From contig JBAUHN010000375.1 of the NCBI GenBank assembly GCA_049680295.1, positions 1-5,667 on the forward strand: 5,667 nt of DNA, given 5' to 3'. Shown piece by piece: positions 1-5,568 of the stretch. Positions within the stretch are counted from its first letter, which is position 1; every line of letters starts with the position of its first letter. The notes below the pieces were generated by a model, which saw only the letters and a list, made by a program, of their open reading frames with translations, was not told the origin of the DNA and did not search any database. This stretch comes from JBAUHN01 sp049680295 (GTDB taxonomy: Bacteria > Pseudomonadota > Alphaproteobacteria > Rhodobacterales > Rhodobacteraceae). Position numbers and translations under genes: made by a program.

Positions 1-1
1 G

Positions 2-49
2 GCCAAAGAAGATGTGGTAAGACAACGCGATCTAATGAGTAGCGTTTAA
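2..49 (+). CDS. possible C-terminal tail of an upstream gene (partial)
   Basis: Frame 2 is open from the window edge to a TAA at 47-49 and encodes AKEDVVRQRDLMSSV. It is the longest tail open from the edge on this strand and ends 15 bases before the metallopeptidase ATG, which would suit an upstream gene in the same operon. Only 15 codons are visible, several are uncommon for this GC content (AGA, CTA, GTA), and I do not recognise the peptide. It could equally be non-coding leader sequence. Confidence 0.2.
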   Translation, partial: AKEDVVRQRDLMSSV

Positions 50-64
50 GAGTGGGGGTGCACG

Positions 65-898
65 ATGCGATTAAGAGGAACCAAGGCCAGCCGTAATGTG
101 GAAGTGCGCAAAGGCGGTACACGCGGACGCGCGGGTAAAATCGGTGTTGTCGGGATGCTGGCGGTACTTGCCATTGGGTATTTCACCGGCATTGATGTGT
201 CGCCACTGTTGCAGGGCGGCAGCGCGCCGACGCAGCAAAGCGCGCCGGTTTCGGCCAATGATGACCGGGCAACGCAGTTCTCCGCACGGGTTTTGGCCAC
301 AACCGAACAGGTCTGGACCGGTATTTTCGCGCAACAGCTGGACCGAAAGTATCAGCCACCAACCTTGGTCGTATTTTCCGGGGTCACGCAAAGTGCCTGT
401 GGCGGGGCCAATGGCGCCACTGGTCCGTTTTACTGTCCTGCGGACAAAAAAGCCTATCTGGACACACAGTTTTTCGATTTGCTGGATCAGCGCATGGGGG
501 CAGGTGGCGATTTTGCCGCGGCTTACGTGATTGCCCATGAGGTCGCGCATCATGTGCAAAATGAGCTTGGGATTTTGCCAAAGGTCGAACAGGCCCGCAG
601 ACAAGCCACAAAGGCAGAGGCGAATATGCTGACAGTGCGATTGGAACTGATGGCCGATTGCCTGTCCGGTGTCTGGGCGCGATCTGTCGAAGGGTTGATG
701 GAACGCGGTGATCTGGACGAAGCATTGAATGCGGCACGCAAAATCGGTGATGACCATTTGCAGCGTCAGGCGGGCCGTGTGCCGCAGCCGCATACCTTTA
801 CCCATGGCACATCCGAACAGCGCGCGCGGTGGTTTGCACGTGGCTTTGACAATGGTCAGATCGGTCAATGTGATACATTCGCGGCAGATCAACTGTAG
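65..898 (+). CDS. ypfJ: YpfJ/KPN_02809-type neutral zinc metallopeptidase, membrane-anchored
   Basis: This 277-residue protein is a predicted zinc-dependent peptidase of the neutral zinc metallopeptidase (YpfJ) family, whose physiological substrate is not known to me. The N-terminus is basic (MRLRGTKASRNVEVRKGG), followed by one hydrophobic segment at about residues 25-42, so the catalytic part probably sits on the periplasmic side. The zinc site is visible as HEVAHH at 158-163 (HExxH, catalytic Glu159). A second conserved block, RLELMADC at 192-199, probably gives the third zinc ligand, Glu194. Cysteines 112 and 124 flank a short loop and C199/C269 are two more, compatible with periplasmic disulfides. 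The C-terminal block GTSEQRARWFARGFDNG (248-264) is typical of the family. The start is supported by a G-rich ribosome site at 54-60 and by the family-like MRxRG opening. Length is normal for the family and the gene looks intact. It is convergent with ffs. Family assignment is confident; function is inferred. Confidence 0.9.
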   Translation: MRLRGTKASRNVEVRKGGTRGRAGKIGVVGMLAVLAIGYFTGIDVSPLLQGGSAPTQQSAPVSANDDRATQFSARVLATTEQVWTGIFAQQLDRKYQPPTLVVFSGVTQSACGGANGATGPFYCPADKKAYLDTQFFDLLDQRMGAGGDFAAAYVIAHEVAHHVQNELGILPKVEQARRQATKAEANMLTVRLELMADCLSGVWARSVEGLMERGDLDEALNAARKIGDDHLQRQAGRVPQPHTFTHGTSEQRARWFARGFDNGQIGQCDTFAADQL

Positions 899-927
899 CG
901 CCGCAAGATAGACAAAGGGGAAAAGGT

Positions 928-1021
928 GAGAGGCTGGACAACGACCCAAGCGGGGCTCGTTACGGCTGCTTCCTTCCGGATCTGACCGGGTTGGCGAGGC
1001 GCTCGCCCGCGCCAACCTCTC
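928..1021 (-). ncRNA. ffs: signal recognition particle RNA (4.5S, small bacterial type)
   Basis: The minus strand carries the SRP RNA domain IV core GGTCAGATCCGG-AAGGAAGCAGCC, containing the GGAA tetraloop and the asymmetric internal loop that binds Ffh. The RNA ends pair with each other: 5' GAGAGGTTGG at 1021-1012 and 3' CCAGCCTCTC at 937-928 form a ten-base-pair closing stem with one G-U pair. This gives an RNA of about 94 nt, the usual length of the small bacterial form that lacks an Alu domain. It works with Ffh and FtsY in co-translational targeting of membrane proteins. Exact ends are inferred from the closing stem. Downstream the minus strand reads ACCTTTTCCCC, a weak T-run that may help termination. 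Open reading frames crossing this interval on either strand are not genes. Confidence 0.95.
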
Positions 1022-1028
1022 GGGACTT

Positions 1029-1057
1029 CATATAGGCGTGCAACGCGGACTGTGCAA
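1029..1057 (-). promoter_or_regulatory. sigma70-type promoter of ffs
   Basis: On the minus strand TTGCAC (1057-1052) is followed by a 17-base spacer and TATATG (1034-1029), a close match to -35/-10 consensus with ideal spacing. The -10 box ends 7 bases before the inferred 5' end of the SRP RNA at 1021, where transcription should begin. A second TTGCAC lies inside the spacer at 1043-1038, so the hexamer is repeated with a 14-base period; whether this matters is unknown. Independent transcription of ffs from the upstream cpdB-like gene is thus likely. Confidence 0.7.
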
Positions 1058-1064
1058 GCAGGTG

Positions 1065-1082
1065 CTTTCGCTATAGCGAAAG
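1065..1082. repeat. perfect 18-bp palindrome across the cpdB stop codon
   Basis: CTTTCGCTATAGCGAAAG reads the same on both strands. It contains the TAG stop (1073-1071, minus) of the cpdB-like gene and ends 7 bases upstream of the ffs -35 box. As RNA it could fold as a hairpin of about seven pairs with a four-base loop, but no T-run follows in either direction, so it is not a standard intrinsic terminator. It could be a transcript-end hairpin, a protein-binding site near the ffs promoter, or chance. Confidence 0.6.
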
Positions 1083-2927
1083 TCGCAATTTTTGAAATCC
1101 CGATGGTGTCACCCCACACGGCACTGGGCGCAATTCGGCAATGTCATCCAAGTAATCAAGCGCCAGGGGTGAGGTTTGCAAAACGGCCTGAACGCCAAGT
1201 TGCTTTGCGAATGTCCAGCTGGGTGCGAGATCAAGCCATGCCCGGCCAGGCTGTTCAAACAGACGTGTCAGGGCTTGGGCCAACAAGGTCTTGCTTTGAA
1301 CCGCGATGTCGCTGTCCGCGAAACGAAAGTAGCCGCCACCGCCCGCCGCGCGATAATGAGTGGTCGCGACCAGAAATTCCTGATCAGGTTTTAGCGCAGC
1401 GCCGCGCCATCTGACATCGCGAATGCGCCCTTGTGCGCCGGAAACCAAACTGCCGCCGGGGTCGTATTTTGCCGGTTGTGTCGGGTCAATCGTGTATTCC
1501 AGACCCACAATAGTATCGAATTTAAAGCCGGGTATGGCAGGGTTGTTCAGATCTTGATCCGGGCAGCTTGGACGCAATCTATTGAAAACACGCGCCGATC
1601 TTTCCAGCCATTCGATCATTTGCGCACCGGTCGCACGCAGCGCCCAGATTTGATCGACATAGGGGCAAAGGCCCGCGATCTGGCGGCGACTGATGCGACC
1701 CTTGTTGAGTGTGACAAAATTATCCGGCTGTGCCATCCCGCCGGTTGCAGGGCAGGAAGCGGTGGCGAGGATCGGCAGATGCTCCAACGGCCCGCCACGG
1801 ACAGTTGCTGCAATCACGTCCGATTTGGCGACTGCGAGCATTCGGGTCAGAATGCTATCTTGCGCCATGGTGAAATAGCTGTGAATGGTCTGGGACAATG
1901 CGCCAACACCCGAAGACAAATGCCGCCGCGTTGCGGTATGAGATTTGCCCAACAGCTTGATGATCCGTGGATCGGGCGGCACTTTTTTTGTGACCGGACG
2001 CAATTGGCTTTTGTGATCGACGACGGCCCAATCCGACTGTCTTTTCTCAAGGTCCAGATCAATGACGGCCAGATCTGATGCGCCAAATCCGGGCATGGCG
2101 GCGGGGATGCTCGACAGCGTTCCTGCGCTCGCGTCCACACCAGCAACGCCGCAAAATCCAGCGCCGGGGAACCTGCCATGCGTATGTCCGGCAATGATCA
2201 GGTCGACGCCTGACAGGGCCGCGACAAAGACGGCAAGGTTTTCTGGCGTGGCTGTGGTTGCCGGATTGGCGATACCTGTATGGGCCAGTACAAACACCAC
2301 ATCTGCGCCCGATTGACGCAAGTTTGGGATGGCACTCTGCAGGGCCTCTATCGGTGGGGTGACCTGAGCGCAGGCGTGTAAGTGGTTTTGGTTCCATTGC
2401 GCGGTTTGCGTGGGAATGACCGAAAGCAGGCCAATATTCAGGTGTTTTTGCGCGCTGCTTTTTGTGGGCGCCTGAAGCACCGTCTGCGGTTCCAGTTTTG
2501 GGGCATGGGCAGTGATTAAGTTGCTGCAGACTACCGGCATATCACATTGGGCAGTCACGGCGTCCAGATAGGGCAGGCCAAAATCAAAGTCATGGTTGCC
2601 AAGTCCAATTGCGTCATAGCCGATGGCGTTCAGGCAGGCAGCGACGGGGTGATCTATGTGTTGTATGCGTTGCGATAAATAGTCGCCCAGTGGGGTGCCT
2701 TGCAGCAAGTCGCCGTTGTCAAACAACATGACATGGCGCCCTTCGGCCAATGCCTCGGCACGGGCGTCCGCGATCAATGTCGCCAGACCAGCAAAGCCAT
2801 TAGTGTCGGTTTGTCTGTCCTGGATGTAGTCGAAGCCTGACATCTGCATGTGCAGATCGGTCGTCGCAAGAACCCGAAGCTTGGCAGTGCCTTTCAAGGG
2901 ACCATGCGCGTTTTTCTTGCTGGGCAA
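1071..2927 (-). CDS. cpdB: 2',3'-cyclic-nucleotide 2'-phosphodiesterase / nucleotidase (CpdB-like)
   Basis: This 618-residue enzyme of the 5'-nucleotidase/CpdB family is expected to hydrolyse 2',3'-cyclic nucleotides and then 3'-nucleotides to nucleosides and phosphate. The N-terminal calcineurin-like metallophosphatase domain (about 15-320) shows the two-metal ligands in order: D24-L-H26 (TTDLHMQ), D73 (NGDLLQG), N111-H112 (GNHDFDFG), H216 (AHTG) and H248/H250 (AGHTHGRFPG). The C-terminal 5'-nucleotidase substrate-binding domain spans about 340-560, with the Gly-rich RAAGGGGYFRF near 526-536. No ATG exists in frame before the DLH motif, so a TTG start is required. I chose TTG at 2927-2925 because AAAGGA (2939-2934) lies 6 bases upstream. 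TTG at 2957 (628 residues) and at 2897 are alternatives. None of these starts gives a hydrophobic signal peptide, although E. coli CpdB is periplasmic and exported. The gene is divergent from nudC and its stop lies inside a palindrome. Family call is confident; preference between 2',3'-cyclic and 5'-nucleotide substrates is inferred from overall resemblance. Confidence 0.88.
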   Translation of the reverse strand: MPSKKNAHGPLKGTAKLRVLATTDLHMQMSGFDYIQDRQTDTNGFAGLATLIADARAEALAEGRHVMLFDNGDLLQGTPLGDYLSQRIQHIDHPVAACLNAIGYDAIGLGNHDFDFGLPYLDAVTAQCDMPVVCSNLITAHAPKLEPQTVLQAPTKSSAQKHLNIGLLSVIPTQTAQWNQNHLHACAQVTPPIEALQSAIPNLRQSGADVVFVLAHTGIANPATTATPENLAVFVAALSGVDLIIAGHTHGRFPGAGFCGVAGVDASAGTLSSIPAAMPGFGASDLAVIDLDLEKRQSDWAVVDHKSQLRPVTKKVPPDPRIIKLLGKSHTATRRHLSSGVGALSQTIHSYFTMAQDSILTRMLAVAKSDVIAATVRGGPLEHLPILATASCPATGGMAQPDNFVTLNKGRISRRQIAGLCPYVDQIWALRATGAQMIEWLERSARVFNRLRPSCPDQDLNNPAIPGFKFDTIVGLEYTIDPTQPAKYDPGGSLVSGAQGRIRDVRWRGAALKPDQEFLVATTHYRAAGGGGYFRFADSDIAVQSKTLLAQALTRLFEQPGRAWLDLAPSWTFAKQLGVQAVLQTSPLALDYLDDIAELRPVPCGVTPSGFQKLRLSL

Positions 2928-2933
2928 GGTCTT

Positions 2934-2939
2934 TCCTTT
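2934..2939 (-). promoter_or_regulatory. ribosome binding site deciding the cpdB TTG start
   Basis: The minus strand reads AAAGGA here, 6 bases before the TTG at 2927. It is the best Shine-Dalgarno match near any of the three possible TTG starts. The competing TTG at 2957 has only AAGG seven bases upstream, and the TTG at 2897 has no recognisable site. Confidence 0.5.
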
Positions 2940-2962
2940 GCAATGGGATGTGATCAAATATC

Positions 2963-3004
2963 AACCTTAGAATGCACTTAACCTCATCAGATCGCGTTAA
3001 GGTT
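2963..3004. repeat. nested inverted repeats in the cpdB/nudC divergent region
   Basis: Two overlapping sets of inverted arms are visible. AACCTTA (2963-2969) pairs with TAAGGTT (2998-3004), and CTTAAC (2977-2982) pairs with GTTAAG (2996-3001). The arms lie in the 167-base region between the two divergent start codons (2928-3094), where promoters for both genes must be, so an operator is possible. I see no strong -35/-10 pair for either gene, and the TTAA spacing does not fit the CtrA pattern (TTAA-N7-TTAA). Confidence 0.35.
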
Positions 3005-3094
3005 TGCAAGCGGTGTCATGTCGCCAAGCCAAGGGGATTGCGTGAGTGTGCTGCACATGTCACTCCGGGTGTTGGGCAGCAATTGAGTGGTGAT

Positions 3095-4063
3095 ATGAAA
3101 TACGCAGAGACGGTGGTTTTCGGTGGGTCCGGTCTGGACCGGGCAGGTGAGCTGCGCGGTGATCGCGCGAAACTGGCCGCAGCTCAGGCTGATCCACAGG
3201 CCCGTGCAATTCTGTTCTGGCGTGGCAAGCCATTGGTCGCTCCGGAAAACCCGGCCAGTTTGGTACGTCTTGAATTGGATCATCCGGTTTTGAACGAAGC
3301 ATCAAAAGATCCGATTTTTCTGGGCCGCGAAGACGGTTGTGCCCGGTTTGCATATGATCTGTCCACTTGGGAGCCAGTGGATCTTGACCCAAGTACCTTG
3401 GGCGGATTTCTGGACCCAAGCGAGCAATGCCATCCCTTGTTGGATGACACGATGGTGTTTGCCGAATTACGACGGGTTATGGCATGGCTGACCCCGCGTG
3501 ATGCGGAATTGGCAGCGACCGGCAAGGCGATATTGGGCTGGCACGATATCCACGGGTTCTGCGCCCGGTGCGGGGTTGCCACAGAGATCGCGCAGGCCGG
3601 ATGGCAGCGCGACTGCCCGGCCTGCAACGCATCCCATTTTCCGCGCACGGATCCTGTCGTTATCATGCTGATCACGCATGGAAATTCGGTGTTGATGGGC
3701 CGGTCACCGGGATGGCCTGAAGGGATGTATTCATTGCTGGCAGGCTTTGTCGAACCGGGCGAAACGCTTGAGGCTGCCGTGCGGCGCGAAGTGTTTGAGG
3801 AATCCGCTGTGCGGGTGGGTGAGGTGTCATATCTTGCCAGTCAGCCCTGGCCTTTTCCGGCGTCATTGATGTTCGGGTGCCGCGGTGTCGCAACGACGCG
3901 CGATATCACGATCGACCCAACCGAGATTGAGGACGCGCTTTGGATCACTCGCGAGGACATGATGCAGATTACCGCCGGGGATCATCCTACGATTCTGCCG
4001 GCCCGAAAGGGTGCTATCGCACATTTTTTAATCGAGAACTGGCTTGCGGATACGCTTGATTGA
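3095..4063 (+). CDS. nudC: NAD(+) diphosphatase NudC (Nudix hydrolase)
   Basis: This 322-residue enzyme hydrolyses NADH/NAD+ to NMN(H) and AMP, and NudC enzymes are also known to remove NAD caps from RNA. Domains in order are an N-terminal NudC-like domain (about 1-130), a zinc ribbon with C156, C159, C174 and C177 (CARCG...CPAC), and the Nudix domain. The Nudix box runs from G217 to V239 (GFVEPGE ... REVFEESAV), with the metal-binding glutamates 232, 235 and 236 present. The NADH-specific signature SQPWPFPAS follows at 249-257. The conserved Gly near the end of the Nudix box is Ala238 here. The frame stays open upstream to an ATG at 2972, but MKYAETVVFGGSGLDRA is the familiar start of alphaproteobacterial NudC, so I place the start at 3095; the ribosome site (GAGTGG, about 3085-3090) is weak. 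The SRPBCC gene begins 39 bases after the stop, so the two probably share a transcript. Confidence 0.95.
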   Translation: MKYAETVVFGGSGLDRAGELRGDRAKLAAAQADPQARAILFWRGKPLVAPENPASLVRLELDHPVLNEASKDPIFLGREDGCARFAYDLSTWEPVDLDPSTLGGFLDPSEQCHPLLDDTMVFAELRRVMAWLTPRDAELAATGKAILGWHDIHGFCARCGVATEIAQAGWQRDCPACNASHFPRTDPVVIMLITHGNSVLMGRSPGWPEGMYSLLAGFVEPGETLEAAVRREVFEESAVRVGEVSYLASQPWPFPASLMFGCRGVATTRDITIDPTEIEDALWITREDMMQITAGDHPTILPARKGAIAHFLIENWLADTLD

Positions 4064-4102
4064 CGCGAGAATGGCCGTGAACGCAGGCAACCGGGCAATT
4101 GC

Positions 4103-4570
4103 ATGAAGTTTTCCACCAAAGAAGATATTGAGGCACCGCTGGATGCGGTGTTTGACATGCTGTGCGATTTCGAGACGTTTGAACGCTCGGCGATCCGACG
4201 TGGTGCCGAAGTGCAGCGGACAGACGCACTAACCAAGCCCGGTACTGGAATGACATGGACGGCTGCGTTTTCAATGCGCGGTAAAATGCGGTTTCTGGAC
4301 ATTGAATTGATCCGCTTTGAGCGCCCTAACGAGATGGCGTTCCAAATCAATTCCGCAGGTCTGGCCGGGTTGATGCAGCTAGAGTTGATTGCCCTTTCGC
4401 GCAGCCGCACCCGGATCATGGTGTCGTTGGAAATGCGGCCTCAGAACCTGCCGACGCGGTTGTTGATCCAGTCGCTTAAGCTGGCAAAATCATCGCTGAC
4501 GAAACGCTACAAACTGCGCGTCGCAGAATATGCGATGAACCTGGAAGATCGCTATAGGAACCTGTCGTAA
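4103..4570 (+). CDS. SRPBCC-family (START/polyketide-cyclase-like) protein
   Basis: This small 155-residue soluble protein has the layout of an SRPBCC helix-grip fold. It opens with a strand (MKFSTKEDIEAPLDAVFDML), continues with two short helices (DAVFDMLCDFETFERSA, about 14-30) and alternating strands through about residue 112, and ends with a long amphipathic C-terminal helix (about 117-150). Such proteins bind hydrophobic ligands in an internal cavity, but the ligand cannot be read from sequence and no catalytic residues are evident. No signal peptide or membrane segment is present, so it is likely cytoplasmic. It follows nudC by 39 bases on the same strand and probably depends on the nudC promoter. 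There is no good Shine-Dalgarno before the ATG. Instead an 11-codon reading frame (4071-4106) ends in TGA overlapping this ATG (ATGA), which could couple translation. Fold assignment is moderately confident; the role is unknown. Confidence 0.8.
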   Translation: MKFSTKEDIEAPLDAVFDMLCDFETFERSAIRRGAEVQRTDALTKPGTGMTWTAAFSMRGKMRFLDIELIRFERPNEMAFQINSAGLAGLMQLELIALSRSRTRIMVSLEMRPQNLPTRLLIQSLKLAKSSLTKRYKLRVAEYAMNLEDRYRNLS

Positions 4571-4598
4571 GCCGGGCGTTGTGGTCTATGATCGGGTC

Positions 4599-5444
4599 TT
4601 AGTTGCGGTCCTGGTGGGCAGGATAAACGCCCAGAATTTCAACCATATTTGTGAAAAAACCCAGCTCCTCCAGCGCCCGCTTGACGGCTGGATCATCAGG
4701 ATGCCCTTCGATGTCTGCGTAAAATTGCGTGGCTGTGAACGAGCCGCCAACCATATAGCTTTCCAGTTTGGTCATATTGATGCCGTTGGTCGCAAACCCG
4801 CCCATGGCCTTGAAAAGCGCCGCAGGAATGTTGCGCACCTGAAAGACGAAACTTGTCATCATACCATGATCGCCGCGCGGGCTGTGATCCGCTGTTGGCG
4901 ACATGATCAAAAACCGGGTGGTGTTGTTGCCCTGATCCTCGATGTGGCGGGCAACGACGTCCAATCCGTAGATTTCACCGGCAAGTTCGCTGGCCAAAGC
5001 GCCCATAGAGGGATCACCCATTTCGGCCACTTCTTTTGCCGATCCGGCGGTATCAACCCCGGTGACGCGCGCAATGTTATGTTTTGCCAGAAAGCTCTTG
5101 CACTGACCCAGCAAAACCGTGTGGCTCATCGCTTGGCGTATGTCGCCCAACGGGGTGCCGGGGACGGCCAATAAGTTGATGTTCACCCGGACAAATTCTT
5201 CCTCGATGATATGCAGGCCTGACTGCGGCAAAAGCGAGTGAATGTCCGCGACGCGTCCATAGGTCGAATTTTCTACCGGCAACATGGCCAATTCGGCATT
5301 CCCGTTGCGCACCGCGTCGATTGCGTCTTCAAACGACGTGCAGGGCACCGGCACCATATCAGGCCGGGCGGTCTTGCAGGCCTGGTGGCTATAGGCGCCC
5401 AATTCCCCTTGAAAGGAGATGCGCGCAGGGTTTTGAGTGGTCAT
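4599..5444 (-). CDS. pheA: prephenate dehydratase
   Basis: This 281-residue monofunctional enzyme converts prephenate to phenylpyruvate in phenylalanine biosynthesis, in the cytoplasm. The catalytic domain (about 8-182) starts with ISFQGELGAYSH and includes LPVENSTYGRV (55-65) and the catalytic-loop motif NNTTRF (173-178) with the conserved Thr-Arg-Phe. A C-terminal ACT domain (about 195-272, from SFVFQVRN through MVEILGVYP) is the expected phenylalanine-sensing regulatory part. The ligand-loop block reads KLESYMVGG (226-234), ES followed by YM rather than the ESRP seen in enteric enzymes. There is no chorismate mutase domain, unlike E. coli PheA. The start ATG at 5444-5442 fits the conserved N-terminus, and a weak GGAT lies upstream. 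The gene is divergent from a cytochrome c gene and convergent with the SRPBCC gene across 28 bases in which I see no terminator hairpin. Regulation is likely allosteric through the ACT domain; no leader peptide or attenuator was seen. Confidence 0.95.
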   Translation of the reverse strand: MTTQNPARISFQGELGAYSHQACKTARPDMVPVPCTSFEDAIDAVRNGNAELAMLPVENSTYGRVADIHSLLPQSGLHIIEEEFVRVNINLLAVPGTPLGDIRQAMSHTVLLGQCKSFLAKHNIARVTGVDTAGSAKEVAEMGDPSMGALASELAGEIYGLDVVARHIEDQGNNTTRFLIMSPTADHSPRGDHGMMTSFVFQVRNIPAALFKAMGGFATNGINMTKLESYMVGGSFTATQFYADIEGHPDDPAVKRALEELGFFTNMVEILGVYPAHQDRN

Positions 5445-5502
5445 TTCGATAATCCAGCATGATTTTTTGTAGATCAGGGCATTTCGTCGCGGTAACTACA
5501 CC

Positions 5503-5531
5503 TTGCCAGAGCGAAGGTGAAGCAATAGTAA
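5503..5531 (+). promoter_or_regulatory. candidate promoter of the cytochrome c gene
   Basis: TTGCCA (5503-5508) is separated by exactly 17 bases from TAGTAA (5526-5531). The -35 box matches five of six consensus positions, the -10 box only three, so this is a weak prediction. It would start transcription near 5538, about 30 bases before the ATG at 5569. No convincing counterpart for pheA was found on the other strand of the 124-base divergent region. Confidence 0.35.
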
Positions 5532-5568
5532 CGCGCTCAAACCCATTAAAAATTGGATGGCCAAGAAT

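Noticed and set aside
71..1015. Long minus-strand reading frame opposite the metallopeptidase and ffs
   Set aside because: It is a shadow of the metallopeptidase gene, covers the SRP RNA, and its composition (many Cys, His, Arg, Pro with no recognisable domain) is typical of antisense translation.
889..1119. Minus-strand frame of 76 codons across the ffs interval
   Set aside because: It overlaps the SRP RNA, whose conserved core and closing stem explain the sequence.
1431..2078. Plus-strand frame of 215 codons inside the cpdB-like gene
   Set aside because: It lies opposite a gene with complete metallophosphatase motifs; no domain is recognisable and it is explained as a high-GC antisense frame.
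2951..2964. FNR/Anr-like box TGATCAAATATCAA near the cpdB start
   Set aside because: The right half fits ATCAA but the left half does not match TTGAT in register, so it fails the TTGAT-N4-ATCAA pattern.
2978..3000. CtrA-type site from two TTAA copies
   Set aside because: The two TTAA motifs are 14-15 bases apart, not the 7 required by the CtrA consensus.
3044..3065. Intrinsic terminator or small RNA in the nudC leader
   Set aside because: The GAGTG/CACTC arms make only five pairs around a 12-base loop, with no T-run and no clear promoter, so no RNA gene is called.
4581..5174. Plus-strand frame of 197 codons opposite pheA
   Set aside because: The opposite strand encodes a full prephenate dehydratase with its TRF motif and ACT domain; the plus frame shows no family likeness.
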